Positions 48,775 to 59,587 of a stretch of 64,000 nucleotides of DNA are shown in pieces. Both the position numbers and the translations under genes were made by a program. The stretch is taken from positions 1 through 64,000 of the forward strand of contig NZ_BMQV01000022.1 in the NCBI RefSeq assembly GCF_014648295.1, written 5' to 3'. The notes under the pieces were generated by a model, which saw nothing but the letters and a program-made list of their open reading frames with translations, was not told the origin of the DNA and did not search any database. Positions within the stretch are counted from its first letter, which is position 1. Every line of letters begins with the position of its first letter. The stretch is from Shewanella saliphila (lineage in GTDB: Bacteria; Pseudomonadota; Gammaproteobacteria; Enterobacterales; Shewanellaceae).

Positions 48775-49869
48775 ATGAGCAAACAAAACGCCAACAAAGC
48801 TCAGTCAGGTTCTAGCAAACCGTCGTGGCTGCAACGCCTTATCCCCGCGTCAGTGACAAAACGCTGGGATCGTTGGCTCACTCGGCGTTTACCGCCGCAA
48901 AAGCACATCACCTTAAGCCATCGCAGTATTTTTATTTTACCCAGCGGCTTTGGTTTATTTTGGATGGGGCTGATTGTGCTGCTCTACTTATTTGGCACAA
49001 ACTACCAAAACAACTTAGTGATAGGTCTAAGCTTATTGTTAGCCAGCGTGTTTCACACCTGTATTATTTACAGCTACAAAAATCTTGCAGGCCTCAGTTT
49101 TAATGCGGTGAATCCGCCAATAGCCTATGCCGGCGACGACAGCCCATTTCCGATCATGCTAACCGGTCATACACGCAATAAACACAGTGACACTTCCCAT
49201 CAACAAATCTGTTTGCAGTTTAGCCACCAGCGTCATGTGCGCTTAAAACACATGGAGCAACAATCCGTGGCTGCGGTGCCATTTGAACATCCAAAACGTG
49301 GTCACTTAAATCCCGGGCGTATAAAAGTGTCATCCAATTTTCCGTTAGGCTTATGCCGAGCATGGTCATACGTCGACCTTGATATTCATCATGTGATTTT
49401 TGCCAAACCCGAAGCCAGCGACATAGTGCTCTCTAGCCAAGTGAGTGACAGCGACAGCCAATATGAACACGGCAAATTACGCCCAGGTGTCGATGATTAC
49501 AAAGGTCTACGTGCTTATGTTCCGGGAGAATCTCTTAAACAAGTCGCGTGGAAACAATGGGCCCAAGATAAAGGCATGTTGTCAAAAGAGTTTGCCGAGC
49601 CAGAAGGCCTACCCGTTTGGCTTTCGTTAGCCCAAACCAATGGTAAAGATCTTGAGCAGCAGCTCAGTCGCCTTGCCTGGCAAGTCGATAAACTCAGCCA
49701 AACCCAGCAAATTTTTGGTTTAATACTTGGAAACACTGTCATCAATCAACACACTGGTGAAGCACATCGCATTGCCTGTCAAACGGCAATAGCAACTTAT
49801 CAAGCCTACGGCAGTATCAATCCCGACTTTACCCCAAGCTCGGCCAACCTCGATACAGAGGCGACATAA
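48775..49869 (+). CDS. DUF58 domain protein
   Basis: 364 residues. Two membrane helices near 55-100 (FILPSGFGLFWMGLIVLLYLFG, NNLVIGLSLLLASVFHTCIIY) precede a DUF58 region with the conserved DYKGLRAYVPGESLKQVAWKQWA. Usual members of such operons. Its last codon overlaps the start of the transglutaminase gene (TAATG). It probably works with the MoxR ATPase; the substrate is unknown. Confidence 0.88.
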   Translation: MSKQNANKAQSGSSKPSWLQRLIPASVTKRWDRWLTRRLPPQKHITLSHRSIFILPSGFGLFWMGLIVLLYLFGTNYQNNLVIGLSLLLASVFHTCIIYSYKNLAGLSFNAVNPPIAYAGDDSPFPIMLTGHTRNKHSDTSHQQICLQFSHQRHVRLKHMEQQSVAAVPFEHPKRGHLNPGRIKVSSNFPLGLCRAWSYVDLDIHHVIFAKPEASDIVLSSQVSDSDSQYEHGKLRPGVDDYKGLRAYVPGESLKQVAWKQWAQDKGMLSKEFAEPEGLPVWLSLAQTNGKDLEQQLSRLAWQVDKLSQTQQIFGLILGNTVINQHTGEAHRIACQTAIATYQAYGSINPDFTPSSANLDTEAT

Positions 49870-51920
49870 TGAAAGATAATTTTGACGCCATCATTAGCCG
49901 TAATACCCTGTTTTGGTTATTAGTCACCAATGTAGCTGTGTTAAGCCCACTGTATCAACAAGCCACGCTGTGGAGCATCGGCATCTGTGCTATTTGCTTT
50001 GTCTGGCGAGTCGGAATTTACCTGGGTAAAGTGGCCGCACCGCCAAAGTTACTAGTGACATCACTGGCCATCGGAGCGGCAACAACCCTCGCCTTAGTCT
50101 CATCCGAAATCGGTTTACTGAACGCATTAGTCAATTTACTGATTTTAGGCTACGCCCTTAAATACATCGAAATGCGCGAGCAACGAGATGTTAAAGCCAT
50201 TGTGCTAGTGGGGTATTTTTTGATTGCCCTCACCTTGCTCGACCAGCAAGGCATGCTCAACACCTTGCATTTATTTACGGTGGTTATCATTAACACCGGC
50301 ATTTTGATCAGCGTCTATCAAGATAAATCTAATAAGTTCGCCAACCTTGGCTTTAGCGTTAAATTAGTCTTACAAAGTCTACCATTAGCTATTTTATTGT
50401 TTGTGGTGTTTCCACGCTTGGGCCCTTTATGGCTAGTGCCTAATATGAAATCGGCTACCACTGGTTTATCTGACGAAGTGTCTTTTGGCGACATCAGTAA
50501 ATTGACCCGCTCAGCAGAGCTGGCCTTTCGAGCTGGCTTTGAAAACCTAGACGGCAGTACCACAGGCCCTGCAAACCAAGATTTATATTGGCGCACCTTG
50601 GTAATGGAAAGCTACGACGGCAAAACATGGCGTCAGGACCCGAGCATTAAAAATTTACAACGTCAGGCGTTTTTTCAAAAACCACAACGCGATAAAGCCA
50701 TACTTACTGGGCAAAGCCGTAAAATTGATTACATCGTCATTAGCGAACCCAGTCATCAAAAATGGTTATATGGCCTCGACGAAGCCTTTAGTGACAACAG
50801 CCAAGTGGTTGAGCTGCCAGACTATAGCTTGTATTCGCTCAGACCTGTCGATCAGCGTATGAGCTATCGTGTTACCTCATACCCAGACAGCGTCATGGAG
50901 CCAACGTTAAAAGACAATACCAAAAAGTTGAATTTGGCTTTGCCGCCCAACAGTAATCTTAAAACCCAAGCTTTAGCGAAAAAATTTGCGCAAGATTATC
51001 CCGATCCACAAGCGCGTTTAAACGCCATGATGAATTACTTTGCCGAGCAAGCTTATTATTATACCTTGAGCCCGCCGCCGGTTGGCGAGCAGCAAATTGA
51101 TGATTTTTTATTTGAAAATCGCGCCGGATTTTGTGCACATTACGCTTCAGCAATGGTGTTTATGGCCCGAGCGAGTGGCCTACCGGCACGTATGGTGACC
51201 GGTTATCAAGGCGGCGAATACAATCCACAAGCGGGCTATTACAGCATTTATCAATACATGGCCCATGCCTGGACAGAAGTGTGGCTAGAAGGCAAAGGCT
51301 GGCAGCGTTTTGACCCCACCGCCATGATTGCACCACAGCGCATTTTAGATGGCTTTGACGCCACATTCGACAGCCAAAGTAGCTACCTGCAAGACAGCCC
51401 ATTTAGCACCTTAAGAATGAAGCAATACCCCTGGCTTAACGAATTACGCCAGCAGCTCTCTAGCCTCGATTACTATTGGAGCGTGTGGGTACTGGGCTTT
51501 GATGAAGAGCGTAAACAGCAGGTGTTATCAAAACTGCTAGGGGATGTCACCAGCAGTAAAATTGCTTTAATGATGATTTTTAGCTTTATCATCATTGCTT
51601 TAGTGATTGGTTACTATGCCGGATTATTTAGTCAAAACACCCAGCAAGATCCGCTGAATAAACGTTATCAGTTGGTGTGTCAGCGTTTAGCTAAACGAGG
51701 TATACCGCGCCCGCAAGGCCAGGCACCACAAGATTACGCTAACGATGTAGTGGCACGTCTCAGTGACAAACATCCACGTTTAGCGGCCGACTTTAACGCA
51801 CTAAGCCAGGCCTTTATGGCACTCAAATATCAACCGTTGACGCCAGAGCAAAGCCAGCAACAACAGCAGCAATTTTTGCGCTTATACCGCAAATTACGCC
51901 TACGTTTATTACGCAGTTAA
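49869..51920 (+). CDS. TgpA-like transmembrane transglutaminase
   Basis: 683 residues. Six or so helices in the first 190 residues (DUF3488 part), a periplasmic transglutaminase core with Cys422 (NRAGFCAHYASAMVFMA), His in MAHAWTEVWLEG and Asp in FDPTAMI, then a further helix near 560-580 and a C-terminal DUF4129-like tail. Family members act in the envelope; the substrate is not known. Last gene of the three-gene operon. Confidence 0.9.
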   Translation: MKDNFDAIISRNTLFWLLVTNVAVLSPLYQQATLWSIGICAICFVWRVGIYLGKVAAPPKLLVTSLAIGAATTLALVSSEIGLLNALVNLLILGYALKYIEMREQRDVKAIVLVGYFLIALTLLDQQGMLNTLHLFTVVIINTGILISVYQDKSNKFANLGFSVKLVLQSLPLAILLFVVFPRLGPLWLVPNMKSATTGLSDEVSFGDISKLTRSAELAFRAGFENLDGSTTGPANQDLYWRTLVMESYDGKTWRQDPSIKNLQRQAFFQKPQRDKAILTGQSRKIDYIVISEPSHQKWLYGLDEAFSDNSQVVELPDYSLYSLRPVDQRMSYRVTSYPDSVMEPTLKDNTKKLNLALPPNSNLKTQALAKKFAQDYPDPQARLNAMMNYFAEQAYYYTLSPPPVGEQQIDDFLFENRAGFCAHYASAMVFMARASGLPARMVTGYQGGEYNPQAGYYSIYQYMAHAWTEVWLEGKGWQRFDPTAMIAPQRILDGFDATFDSQSSYLQDSPFSTLRMKQYPWLNELRQQLSSLDYYWSVWVLGFDEERKQQVLSKLLGDVTSSKIALMMIFSFIIIALVIGYYAGLFSQNTQQDPLNKRYQLVCQRLAKRGIPRPQGQAPQDYANDVVARLSDKHPRLAADFNALSQAFMALKYQPLTPEQSQQQQQQFLRLYRKLRLRLLRS

Positions 51921-52046
51921 CCTTCTACATAGATTGAGTAAAACAGTGCATATTAGTTCAGCAAGTAATATGCGATTACACAGTTTTGATTGCTGAAATT
52001 CTCTAGAGTCCATAGAATGAATTAATGTCAAATCAGCGAGTTGCTC

Positions 52047-55000
52047 ATGCTTACCTTAATTCAATCAAATCAAATGGAAGTGTTATCACAGCAGCTAGCA
52101 AAATTGCTGGCAATTAGCTCCGATAACCTGAGTGTATTGAGCGGTGAACATATTCTGGTGCAAAGTCCCGGTATGTCGACCTGGTTACGATTAGAAGTGG
52201 CCAAGCACAATGGTATTGCGGCGGCGTTAACCTTTCCGCTGCCATCGAGTTTTACCTGGCAGTTATGCCATGACTTACTGCCCAACGTGCCAAAAGATAA
52301 TGCGTTTACTAAAGCGGCAATGACCTGGAAACTAATGGATTTATTGCCAAGTTTGATAGACAACAGCGACTTTAGCCCATTAAAGCAATACTTAAGCCCG
52401 CAGATCACCCCAGACAATAATCTACCTGACGCGTTAGTCATCGATCTCGAAGCGACAAGTAGCCCAGAAGGAGCCAGTAAAAACAGCCACACACTGCAAA
52501 CTAACGACACCGCCCACGAGGCGATTAAGTTATTTCAATTATGTGGTCGCATTGCCGATATATTTGACCAATATTTGGTGTATCGCCCTGAGTGGATTCT
52601 CGCCTGGGAGCAAAACATTCCGCTCAGCCAAATCAATAGCCAACTTGAACTCGATGACAATCAACGCTGGCAACCTATTTTGTGGCGTGCACTGGTCGAT
52701 TACAATCGCCACCAGCTACAAGCTAGCCATTATCATCGCGCTAATTTACACGCCGACTTACTGGCCGCACTGATAAACCCTGACACCGATTTATCCATGT
52801 TACCTGAGCGCTTATATGTGTTTGGTATTTCATCCATGCCGCCACAAACCCTTGAGGTGCTTTACCATTTAGCATCAAGAATAGACGTGATTATGTTGTC
52901 GCTAAGCCCGTGTCAGCATTATTGGGGCGACATCATCGAGCCCAAAGCCAGAGCGCGCATGGCACTGCAATATGCCAACAAAAAACAACTCGACCAGGGC
53001 TGGGAAGACAAACTAGAAGTGGGTAACCCTTTACTGGCCAACAATGGTCAAATGGGCCGCGAATTACTCGATTTAATGCTCAGTTTACCGCCCGAGCACA
53101 CCGACTTTGGTTACGATTGTTATGTTGAACCCACACCAGACAACCTATTGCATGGCGTACAGTACGACATTTTACAAATGGAAACCCTCGGGCAACCATT
53201 AGGGCCAGATGCTGACATTTACCAGGACTTAGGCGCCAGACGAGAACTGCACACTAACGACAATTCCATTACCCTTCGCAGTTGTCACAGTGCTTTAAGA
53301 GAAGTCGAAACCCTGCACGATCATTTGCTTGAGTTGTTGTCCAACGACAGCAGTTTACGCCCTAAAGATATTGTGGTTATGATGCCAGATGTCGCTGCAT
53401 ACGCACCGTTTATCGACGCCGTATTTGGCACAGCAAACAGCCAATACTTTGCTGACACCAATCCACAAAAAGGCGACTACTACCTGCCCTACGCCATTGC
53501 CGATCGCGGCGCAGCGCAAGAGTCACCACTGATTAATAGCTTTTTAACTCTGCTTAATATCAACCAAAGCCGCTTTGGCTTAACTGAAATTATCAGTATT
53601 TTAGAAGTGCCGGCCATTTTACGCCGTTTCGATCTCGATGATGACGAGCTATCACTTATCCGCCGTTGGTTAGATCAGGCCAATGTTCGTTGGGGCCGCG
53701 ATCAAGATACACGCAGCCAATTAGGTGTGGCGCCCTTTGCACAAAACTCATGGGCATTTGGCATTAAACGCCTAATTTTAGGTTATGCGTTTAACGACCA
53801 GGCTGAGATATATCAAGGCACGTTAACCGTACAAGGCGTTGAAGGTCAGTCGTCGCAAGCATTAGGTAAATTGCTTAACTTTTTAGAAACTATCGACACC
53901 TACTACAGCTTATTTGCCGGCGACTTTAGCACCCAACAACGTTTGGCCCAATTACAGCAATTATTGGCCGACTGTTACGACACCAATGATGATGAACGCG
54001 AACAAATCCAAGCGATACGTGACGCTTTAGTCGTCTTAGAAACAGAACTCGAAAGCGCCGGACACCAGGGTAAAGTCAATATTGAAGTATTAAAGCAATG
54101 GTTTAACCAACGCCTTACCGAGTCTCGTGTTGGCCAACGCTACCTTGCCGGCAGCATTAATTTTTGCACCTTGATGCCAATGCGCTCAATCCCATTTAAT
54201 GTTGTATGCTTATTAGGTATGAACGATGGCGTATACCCCCGAGTTCAGCACCCTGTAGGTTTTGATTTAATGGCCCACTTTGGCCCTAAAAAAGGTGACC
54301 GCTCACGCCGTTTAGACGACAGATACTTATTTTTAGAAGCGCTCTTATCTGCCAGGCAACAACTGTATATCAGCTATATTGGCCACAGCGAACGCGACAA
54401 TGCCGAACGGATTGCCTCAATGCTAGTGTCAGAATTAATTGAATATTGCCAATTAAGTTACTTGCCATCAACGCTTAAACATCAGCTTGAAAACGGCTAT
54501 GAGGTCAGCAATGATGACGCCGACAACCTCGTGTTACAGCAACTGATCCAAGCACAGCCATTACAACCGTTTGATGCTAAATTATTTCGCATAAACCGCA
54601 ATAACACCCCACTACAGCAAAGCTATAATTCACAGTGGTGTCCACCTGCTAAACAAGGATCGATGAGTATGCCATTTTTCAATCAACCGTTGCCATTATC
54701 AGCCGAACAAGCCGACGAAGTGTTTGCGCATAGCCATATTGATAGCCAAGGTAATAAAGTGGTCGAATTAGAGTTGTCATCGCTGATCCGCTTTTATCGA
54801 AACCCAGCTCAGTTCTTTTTTAATCGCAGTTTAAAAGTGGATTTATCATTAGATATTCAAGCAGATGATAACGATGAGCCATTCAGTCTCAATGCATTAG
54901 AGCGCTTTATATTGCAATTATCGATGATAGATAACGCCATCGACAACAAGCTCAGTGTGCCAAACGACGCGCTGATTAACCGCCTTAAAGCCAGCGGCGA

Positions 55001-55802
55001 ACTGCCCATGGCACCGTTTGATAATATCTTGTTAGCGCAATATCAGCGCGACATTGTGCCATTAATTAACCGAGTGCAGTTTTTGCAAGACGAGCAACCC
55101 ATGCACACGGTGAATATCGATCTCAATTTTGACTTGAATCTCGAGTCAGGCACTGAAGATGACAGCCCCAACATTCGGGTTAATTTGGTTGGCCGCATAG
55201 ACGATATCTTGCCAAAAGGTCTGGTTAATTATCGCCCGGGCACCGCACACGGCCGCGACTTTATTAGAGTGTATTTACGCCACTTATGCCTTAATGCTAT
55301 GGCCGTTCAAGCCACACCCACAGCGCAACATAAAGCCAAACAAGGCTACAGTTATTTGCTCGATATTGGTCATTTTCATGCTTTTGCCCCCATCACCGCC
55401 GAGCAAGCCCGCGAACAACTGATGCGCTTTATTGTGTGCTTTATTCAAGGTCAGCGCCAACCATTGTGCTTTATGCCTAAAACCGCCTTTGCTTACGCAG
55501 AAGCTGAAGGTGAGCACGAAGATAAACTGCTTAAAGCCGAAGCGAAATGGGACGATGGTCAGACCCAATTTGGCGAAGCCTTTGACCCGCACAATCAGCG
55601 TTTATTTACCTTCCCCGATGATTTTAGCCAGGAAGGTTTTGGTCAACTGGTGGAGCATTTATTGCAGCCCATGATCAGTCTGTATCACAAAGATAAACTG
55701 GCTGAACTTGAAAGCTTTGTCAGTGAAATAACCACCCCTAATGCGCCAAAATCAGCTGATGTAGTCAGTATTACCCGTTCGAGCTCGGGATCGAAACAAT
55801 GA
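52047..55802 (+). CDS. recC: RecC, exonuclease V gamma subunit
   Basis: 1251 residues from the ATG at 52047; a TTG two codons upstream is unlikely. RecC holds the RecBCD complex together and recognises Chi. Family segments are visible: SPGMSTWLRLEVAKHNGIAA, PERLYVFGISSMPPQTLEVL and FNVVCLLGMNDGVYPR. The length is above E. coli RecC (1122). It begins the recC-recB-recD block and overlaps recB by four bases. Confidence 0.94.
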   Translation: MLTLIQSNQMEVLSQQLAKLLAISSDNLSVLSGEHILVQSPGMSTWLRLEVAKHNGIAAALTFPLPSSFTWQLCHDLLPNVPKDNAFTKAAMTWKLMDLLPSLIDNSDFSPLKQYLSPQITPDNNLPDALVIDLEATSSPEGASKNSHTLQTNDTAHEAIKLFQLCGRIADIFDQYLVYRPEWILAWEQNIPLSQINSQLELDDNQRWQPILWRALVDYNRHQLQASHYHRANLHADLLAALINPDTDLSMLPERLYVFGISSMPPQTLEVLYHLASRIDVIMLSLSPCQHYWGDIIEPKARARMALQYANKKQLDQGWEDKLEVGNPLLANNGQMGRELLDLMLSLPPEHTDFGYDCYVEPTPDNLLHGVQYDILQMETLGQPLGPDADIYQDLGARRELHTNDNSITLRSCHSALREVETLHDHLLELLSNDSSLRPKDIVVMMPDVAAYAPFIDAVFGTANSQYFADTNPQKGDYYLPYAIADRGAAQESPLINSFLTLLNINQSRFGLTEIISILEVPAILRRFDLDDDELSLIRRWLDQANVRWGRDQDTRSQLGVAPFAQNSWAFGIKRLILGYAFNDQAEIYQGTLTVQGVEGQSSQALGKLLNFLETIDTYYSLFAGDFSTQQRLAQLQQLLADCYDTNDDEREQIQAIRDALVVLETELESAGHQGKVNIEVLKQWFNQRLTESRVGQRYLAGSINFCTLMPMRSIPFNVVCLLGMNDGVYPRVQHPVGFDLMAHFGPKKGDRSRRLDDRYLFLEALLSARQQLYISYIGHSERDNAERIASMLVSELIEYCQLSYLPSTLKHQLENGYEVSNDDADNLVLQQLIQAQPLQPFDAKLFRINRNNTPLQQSYNSQWCPPAKQGSMSMPFFNQPLPLSAEQADEVFAHSHIDSQGNKVVELELSSLIRFYRNPAQFFFNRSLKVDLSLDIQADDNDEPFSLNALERFILQLSMIDNAIDNKLSVPNDALINRLKASGELPMAPFDNILLAQYQRDIVPLINRVQFLQDEQPMHTVNIDLNFDLNLESGTEDDSPNIRVNLVGRIDDILPKGLVNYRPGTAHGRDFIRVYLRHLCLNAMAVQATPTAQHKAKQGYSYLLDIGHFHAFAPITAEQAREQLMRFIVCFIQGQRQPLCFMPKTAFAYAEAEGEHEDKLLKAEAKWDDGQTQFGEAFDPHNQRLFTFPDDFSQEGFGQLVEHLLQPMISLYHKDKLAELESFVSEITTPNAPKSADVVSITRSSSGSKQ

Positions 55803-58800
55803 AGCAAGCCAGCAGCGACAATAAAGTCACCCCGTTAGACGCATTAACCCTGCCCTTTGCAGGCTCCAGTTTAATAGAGGCCAGCGCCGGCACGGGTAAA
55901 ACCTATACCATATCAGGTTTGTATTTACGTTTATTACTCGGCCATGGCGGCAATGCACCACTGAGTTGTGAACAAATTTTGGTAGTGACCTTTACCAATG
56001 CCGCAACCGAAGAGCTACGCGACCGGATCCGCAAACGTATCAACCTCGCATTTAAGCGTTTTTTAGGCTTACCCATTAACGATCCGTTTATTGAACAGCT
56101 ATATCAAGACATTAGCGAAGATGAACGCCCTATCGCGCTGCGCCGCCTGGATTTAGCCTTAAAATCGTTAGACGAAGCCGCCATTTTTACCATACATGGT
56201 TTTTGTCAGCGTATTTTATCCGACATGGCTTTTGAATCCTCACTCCTGTTTGAGTCAGAATTCACCCTTGATGACAGCGAGTTTTTACATCATGCCGTGC
56301 GCGATTTTTGGCGTGAGGTCTGTTATCCACTGCCACCTTTTTTAGCCGAAGCCATTAGCGATAAATTTGCCGAGCCCGATGCCCTGGCACAAAATTTACG
56401 CCCATTACTTGGTGCCAGTCAGGCGCAATTATCAAACCAACCACTGGCATTTGATAAACTCAGCTCAGATTTGAGCGTAAGCCTAAATCGCTTTAATTTA
56501 TTATGGCGAGGCAAACACAACGACACCCTGGCATTACTGCATAAACTGCCTCTTAATGGTCAACGTTTTGGTAAAGCAAGTGATGGTTACCCCAAGCTTG
56601 CCAAGGTGTTTGACGACATAAGCAACTGGGCAACATTCGGCCAGGGGTTACCGCCGATTAAAGCCTTAGAACAAATTGCATTATCAGAGCTTAAGCTCAA
56701 TAAAGGCGGTGTGCTGCCCAGCGCAGCTGAAGCCCCCTTGCTTGAACATATCGACAAGTTACTTGAGCTCATTAATCAATTAATTCCGTCATTTTTAGTA
56801 CGCGCTCGTGAAGGGATCCGCCAACGTTTTGCCGGACAAAAGCAGCAACGCAACTTAATGACGCCCGATGATTTGCTACTCAGTTTAGCCATGGCATTAA
56901 GCCAAAATCCGCACACCTTAGGCCAGGCAATAGCCAAGCGATTTCCGGTGGCATTAATTGATGAATTCCAAGATACCGATCCGCTGCAATTTACTATTTT
57001 CAACCAGGTCTACCAGCAACCGCTGGCCTCTCAACTTGAACTTGCGGCAGAGCACAGCCTTGAGCAGATTGAAGCAAACAGCCCTGAGCAAGCTGATGCA
57101 AACAGCCAGCAAACAGGCAAGCTCAGTTTGTTAATGATTGGCGATCCTAAACAAGCCATTTACGCCTTTCGCGGCGCCGATATTTACACCTATATTGCCG
57201 CTAGGCAGCAAACACAAGCGCACTATAATTTAGAGACAAACTATCGCTCATCGACCAAGTTAGTAGACGGCGTTAATCAATTATTTAGTCAGCACAGCAA
57301 TCCGTTTATTAGCGATGAAATTCCTTATGATCAAGTCAATACGCCACCAGCTTCGGCTCATAAGCAGCTAAAAGAAGCCAATACAGACCTAAGCGCGTTA
57401 CGGATTAAATTACTCGCCGAAGACAGTGAGCTTGGCTTAAATAAAGCCACCGCCAGACAAATACTTGCCGCCGACGCCGCCCGTGAAATAAAACGCTTAT
57501 TAACCGAAGCGCAGCAAGGTTTATGCACCATAAACAGCAAAGGCAACTCTGAAGGCGAACCGCTCATTGCGAAACACATTGCTGTGTTGGTGCGCGATCG
57601 CAACGAAGCTGCGGTGATGAAAGCTGAGCTATCAGCACGAAAAATTGGCGCAGTATTTTTAAGCCGCGACAGCGTATTTAATACCCTAGAAGCACGCGAA
57701 ATGGCGCTATTGTTGTACGCTCTCGCCACCCCAAAAGATGAGCGAGCCATCCGTGCCGCCCTCGCTACCGAGCTAGTGGGCTACAGCGCATTACAAATTC
57801 ATCAATTTAACCAGGATGAAGAACAGCGCCAACAGGTGCTCAATCAATTTATTCATTGGCACGAGTTATGGCTTAAACGCGGCGTCATGCCAGCGCTGCT
57901 TAACTTTGCCAGCGAAACCCAATTAATTCATCGTTACCTGTCGCAAGCAGAGCAGCTTAACAGCGAGCACATTAACGATACTGACGACAGTGACACGGCA
58001 GCAAACAGTAAAGGCTCGGGCGAGCGCCGTCTTACCGACTTTAGGCATTTAGCCGAGTTACTGCAGCAAAAAGCCACCGAGCTTGACGGCAGTAGCGCTT
58101 TAATCAATTGGTATGAGCAACAACTCATCGACACTCAAGGCGGCGATGAGCAACAGTTGCGCCTAGAGAGCGAGCAAAACCTGGTACAAATTGTAACGAT
58201 CCACAAAAGTAAGGGGCTTGAATACCCTGTGTGTTTTGTGCCGTTTATTAGCCTCGCCAGAAACAACAGCCGACGACCATCACCGATGTTGTATCACCAA
58301 GATGAACAACTAGTGTGGGACATAGACGCTACCGATGAAGGTTGGGAACAACTTAAACAAGAAACCCTCGCCGAAGATTTGCGCTTATTGTACGTAGCCT
58401 TAACCCGGCCGATTTATGTGTGTTATTTATACATTGCCAATCAAAGTCGCAAGCTCAAAGCGGGCATCAGCAGCCAACTGCACGAAACCGGCATTGGCTA
58501 TTTATTGGGGATTATCGACAAACATACTGAGTTTAGTTTAATCAAAGCGCAGGTCGACAACATCGCCACCATTGATGCCATCAGCGTCAGCCAAATAAGC
58601 GACAGCATAGACAACTCGGCATTAGCCAGCATAGATGACAGCGATATGCATTTAAGCGCTAAAGCCGTCACGCGTCAGCCAAGTTTAGCCTGGCGAGTCG
58701 GCAGCTACTCAGGCCTCGTGAAACACTTGCCCCATGAGCGCGTCGCCCCGGGCGCTGATGATGAAGACTTTAGTGATGAGCTGCTGCAATTGCAGTTACA

Positions 58801-59587
58801 AGATGACGAACTCATTGAACCACAACTCGACCGCTTTAGCTTTGAGCGAGGCGCTAACGCCGGTAGCTTTATGCATTTGGTATTAGAGCTGTTTGATTTT
58901 ACCCAAGCAGACACCGAACTTACTGGCGCACTGCAAAAAGCCATGAAGCAATACGGTTTTGATGAAACATTATGGTTTGAACCGTTAAGCCTGTGGTATC
59001 AACATATCTTAGCCACACCGTTAGCCAAGCATCAATCGGTTCACAATGACTCAGATGCTATTAGCCTAATGCAATTGCCGCCAAAACAAACCAGTGTCGA
59101 AATGGAGTTTTATCTGCCTATCTCCACTTTACAAGCGCAGCAGTTAAACCACATTTTACAGCAACACGGCTATGTCGCCGGGCTCGACTTTGACACCTTG
59201 CAAGGCATGCTAAAAGGCTTTATCGATTTAACCTTTGAGCACCAGGGCCGCTATTACATTGCCGATTATAAGTCTAACCACCTTGGCGACAAGTATAGCG
59301 ACTATAGCGAAAGCGCCATGGCACAAGCCATTAATAGCCACCGCTATAACTTGCAGTACATCTTGTATACTTTGGCATTGCATCGTTATTTACGCTTACG
59401 CCTACCCGGCTATGATTACCAACAACACCTGGGCGGCTGCTATTACTTATTTTTACGCGGCATGAGCCCACAACACCCTGGCAGCGGCGTATATTTTGAT
59501 AAACCACCCCAAGCGTTAATTGAGCAACTCGACAGCCTATTTAATGGCGATGCGACTCACGCTGTTTTGGAGACGCCAACATGCTAA
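55799..59587 (+). CDS. recB: RecB, exonuclease V beta subunit
   Basis: 1262 residues. UvrD-type helicase with Walker A at about 24-35 (EASAGTGKTYTI), motif II DEFQDTDPLQF, and the later motifs VTIHKSKGLEYPVCFVP and LRLLYVALTRPIY. The C-terminal nuclease motif is in GMLKGFIDLTFEHQGRYYIADYKSNH. Length fits E. coli (1180). It overlaps recC by four bases (ATGA) and recD by seven, so expression is tightly coupled. No ptrA lies between recC and recB, unlike E. coli. Confidence 0.95.
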   Translation: MKQASSDNKVTPLDALTLPFAGSSLIEASAGTGKTYTISGLYLRLLLGHGGNAPLSCEQILVVTFTNAATEELRDRIRKRINLAFKRFLGLPINDPFIEQLYQDISEDERPIALRRLDLALKSLDEAAIFTIHGFCQRILSDMAFESSLLFESEFTLDDSEFLHHAVRDFWREVCYPLPPFLAEAISDKFAEPDALAQNLRPLLGASQAQLSNQPLAFDKLSSDLSVSLNRFNLLWRGKHNDTLALLHKLPLNGQRFGKASDGYPKLAKVFDDISNWATFGQGLPPIKALEQIALSELKLNKGGVLPSAAEAPLLEHIDKLLELINQLIPSFLVRAREGIRQRFAGQKQQRNLMTPDDLLLSLAMALSQNPHTLGQAIAKRFPVALIDEFQDTDPLQFTIFNQVYQQPLASQLELAAEHSLEQIEANSPEQADANSQQTGKLSLLMIGDPKQAIYAFRGADIYTYIAARQQTQAHYNLETNYRSSTKLVDGVNQLFSQHSNPFISDEIPYDQVNTPPASAHKQLKEANTDLSALRIKLLAEDSELGLNKATARQILAADAAREIKRLLTEAQQGLCTINSKGNSEGEPLIAKHIAVLVRDRNEAAVMKAELSARKIGAVFLSRDSVFNTLEAREMALLLYALATPKDERAIRAALATELVGYSALQIHQFNQDEEQRQQVLNQFIHWHELWLKRGVMPALLNFASETQLIHRYLSQAEQLNSEHINDTDDSDTAANSKGSGERRLTDFRHLAELLQQKATELDGSSALINWYEQQLIDTQGGDEQQLRLESEQNLVQIVTIHKSKGLEYPVCFVPFISLARNNSRRPSPMLYHQDEQLVWDIDATDEGWEQLKQETLAEDLRLLYVALTRPIYVCYLYIANQSRKLKAGISSQLHETGIGYLLGIIDKHTEFSLIKAQVDNIATIDAISVSQISDSIDNSALASIDDSDMHLSAKAVTRQPSLAWRVGSYSGLVKHLPHERVAPGADDEDFSDELLQLQLQDDELIEPQLDRFSFERGANAGSFMHLVLELFDFTQADTELTGALQKAMKQYGFDETLWFEPLSLWYQHILATPLAKHQSVHNDSDAISLMQLPPKQTSVEMEFYLPISTLQAQQLNHILQQHGYVAGLDFDTLQGMLKGFIDLTFEHQGRYYIADYKSNHLGDKYSDYSESAMAQAINSHRYNLQYILYTLALHRYLRLRLPGYDYQQHLGGCYYLFLRGMSPQHPGSGVYFDKPPQALIEQLDSLFNGDATHAVLETPTC

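Noticed and set aside
47843-51920. MoxR-DUF58-transglutaminase as a new system
   Set aside because: This gene order is widely known in proteobacteria; only the substrate is unclear.
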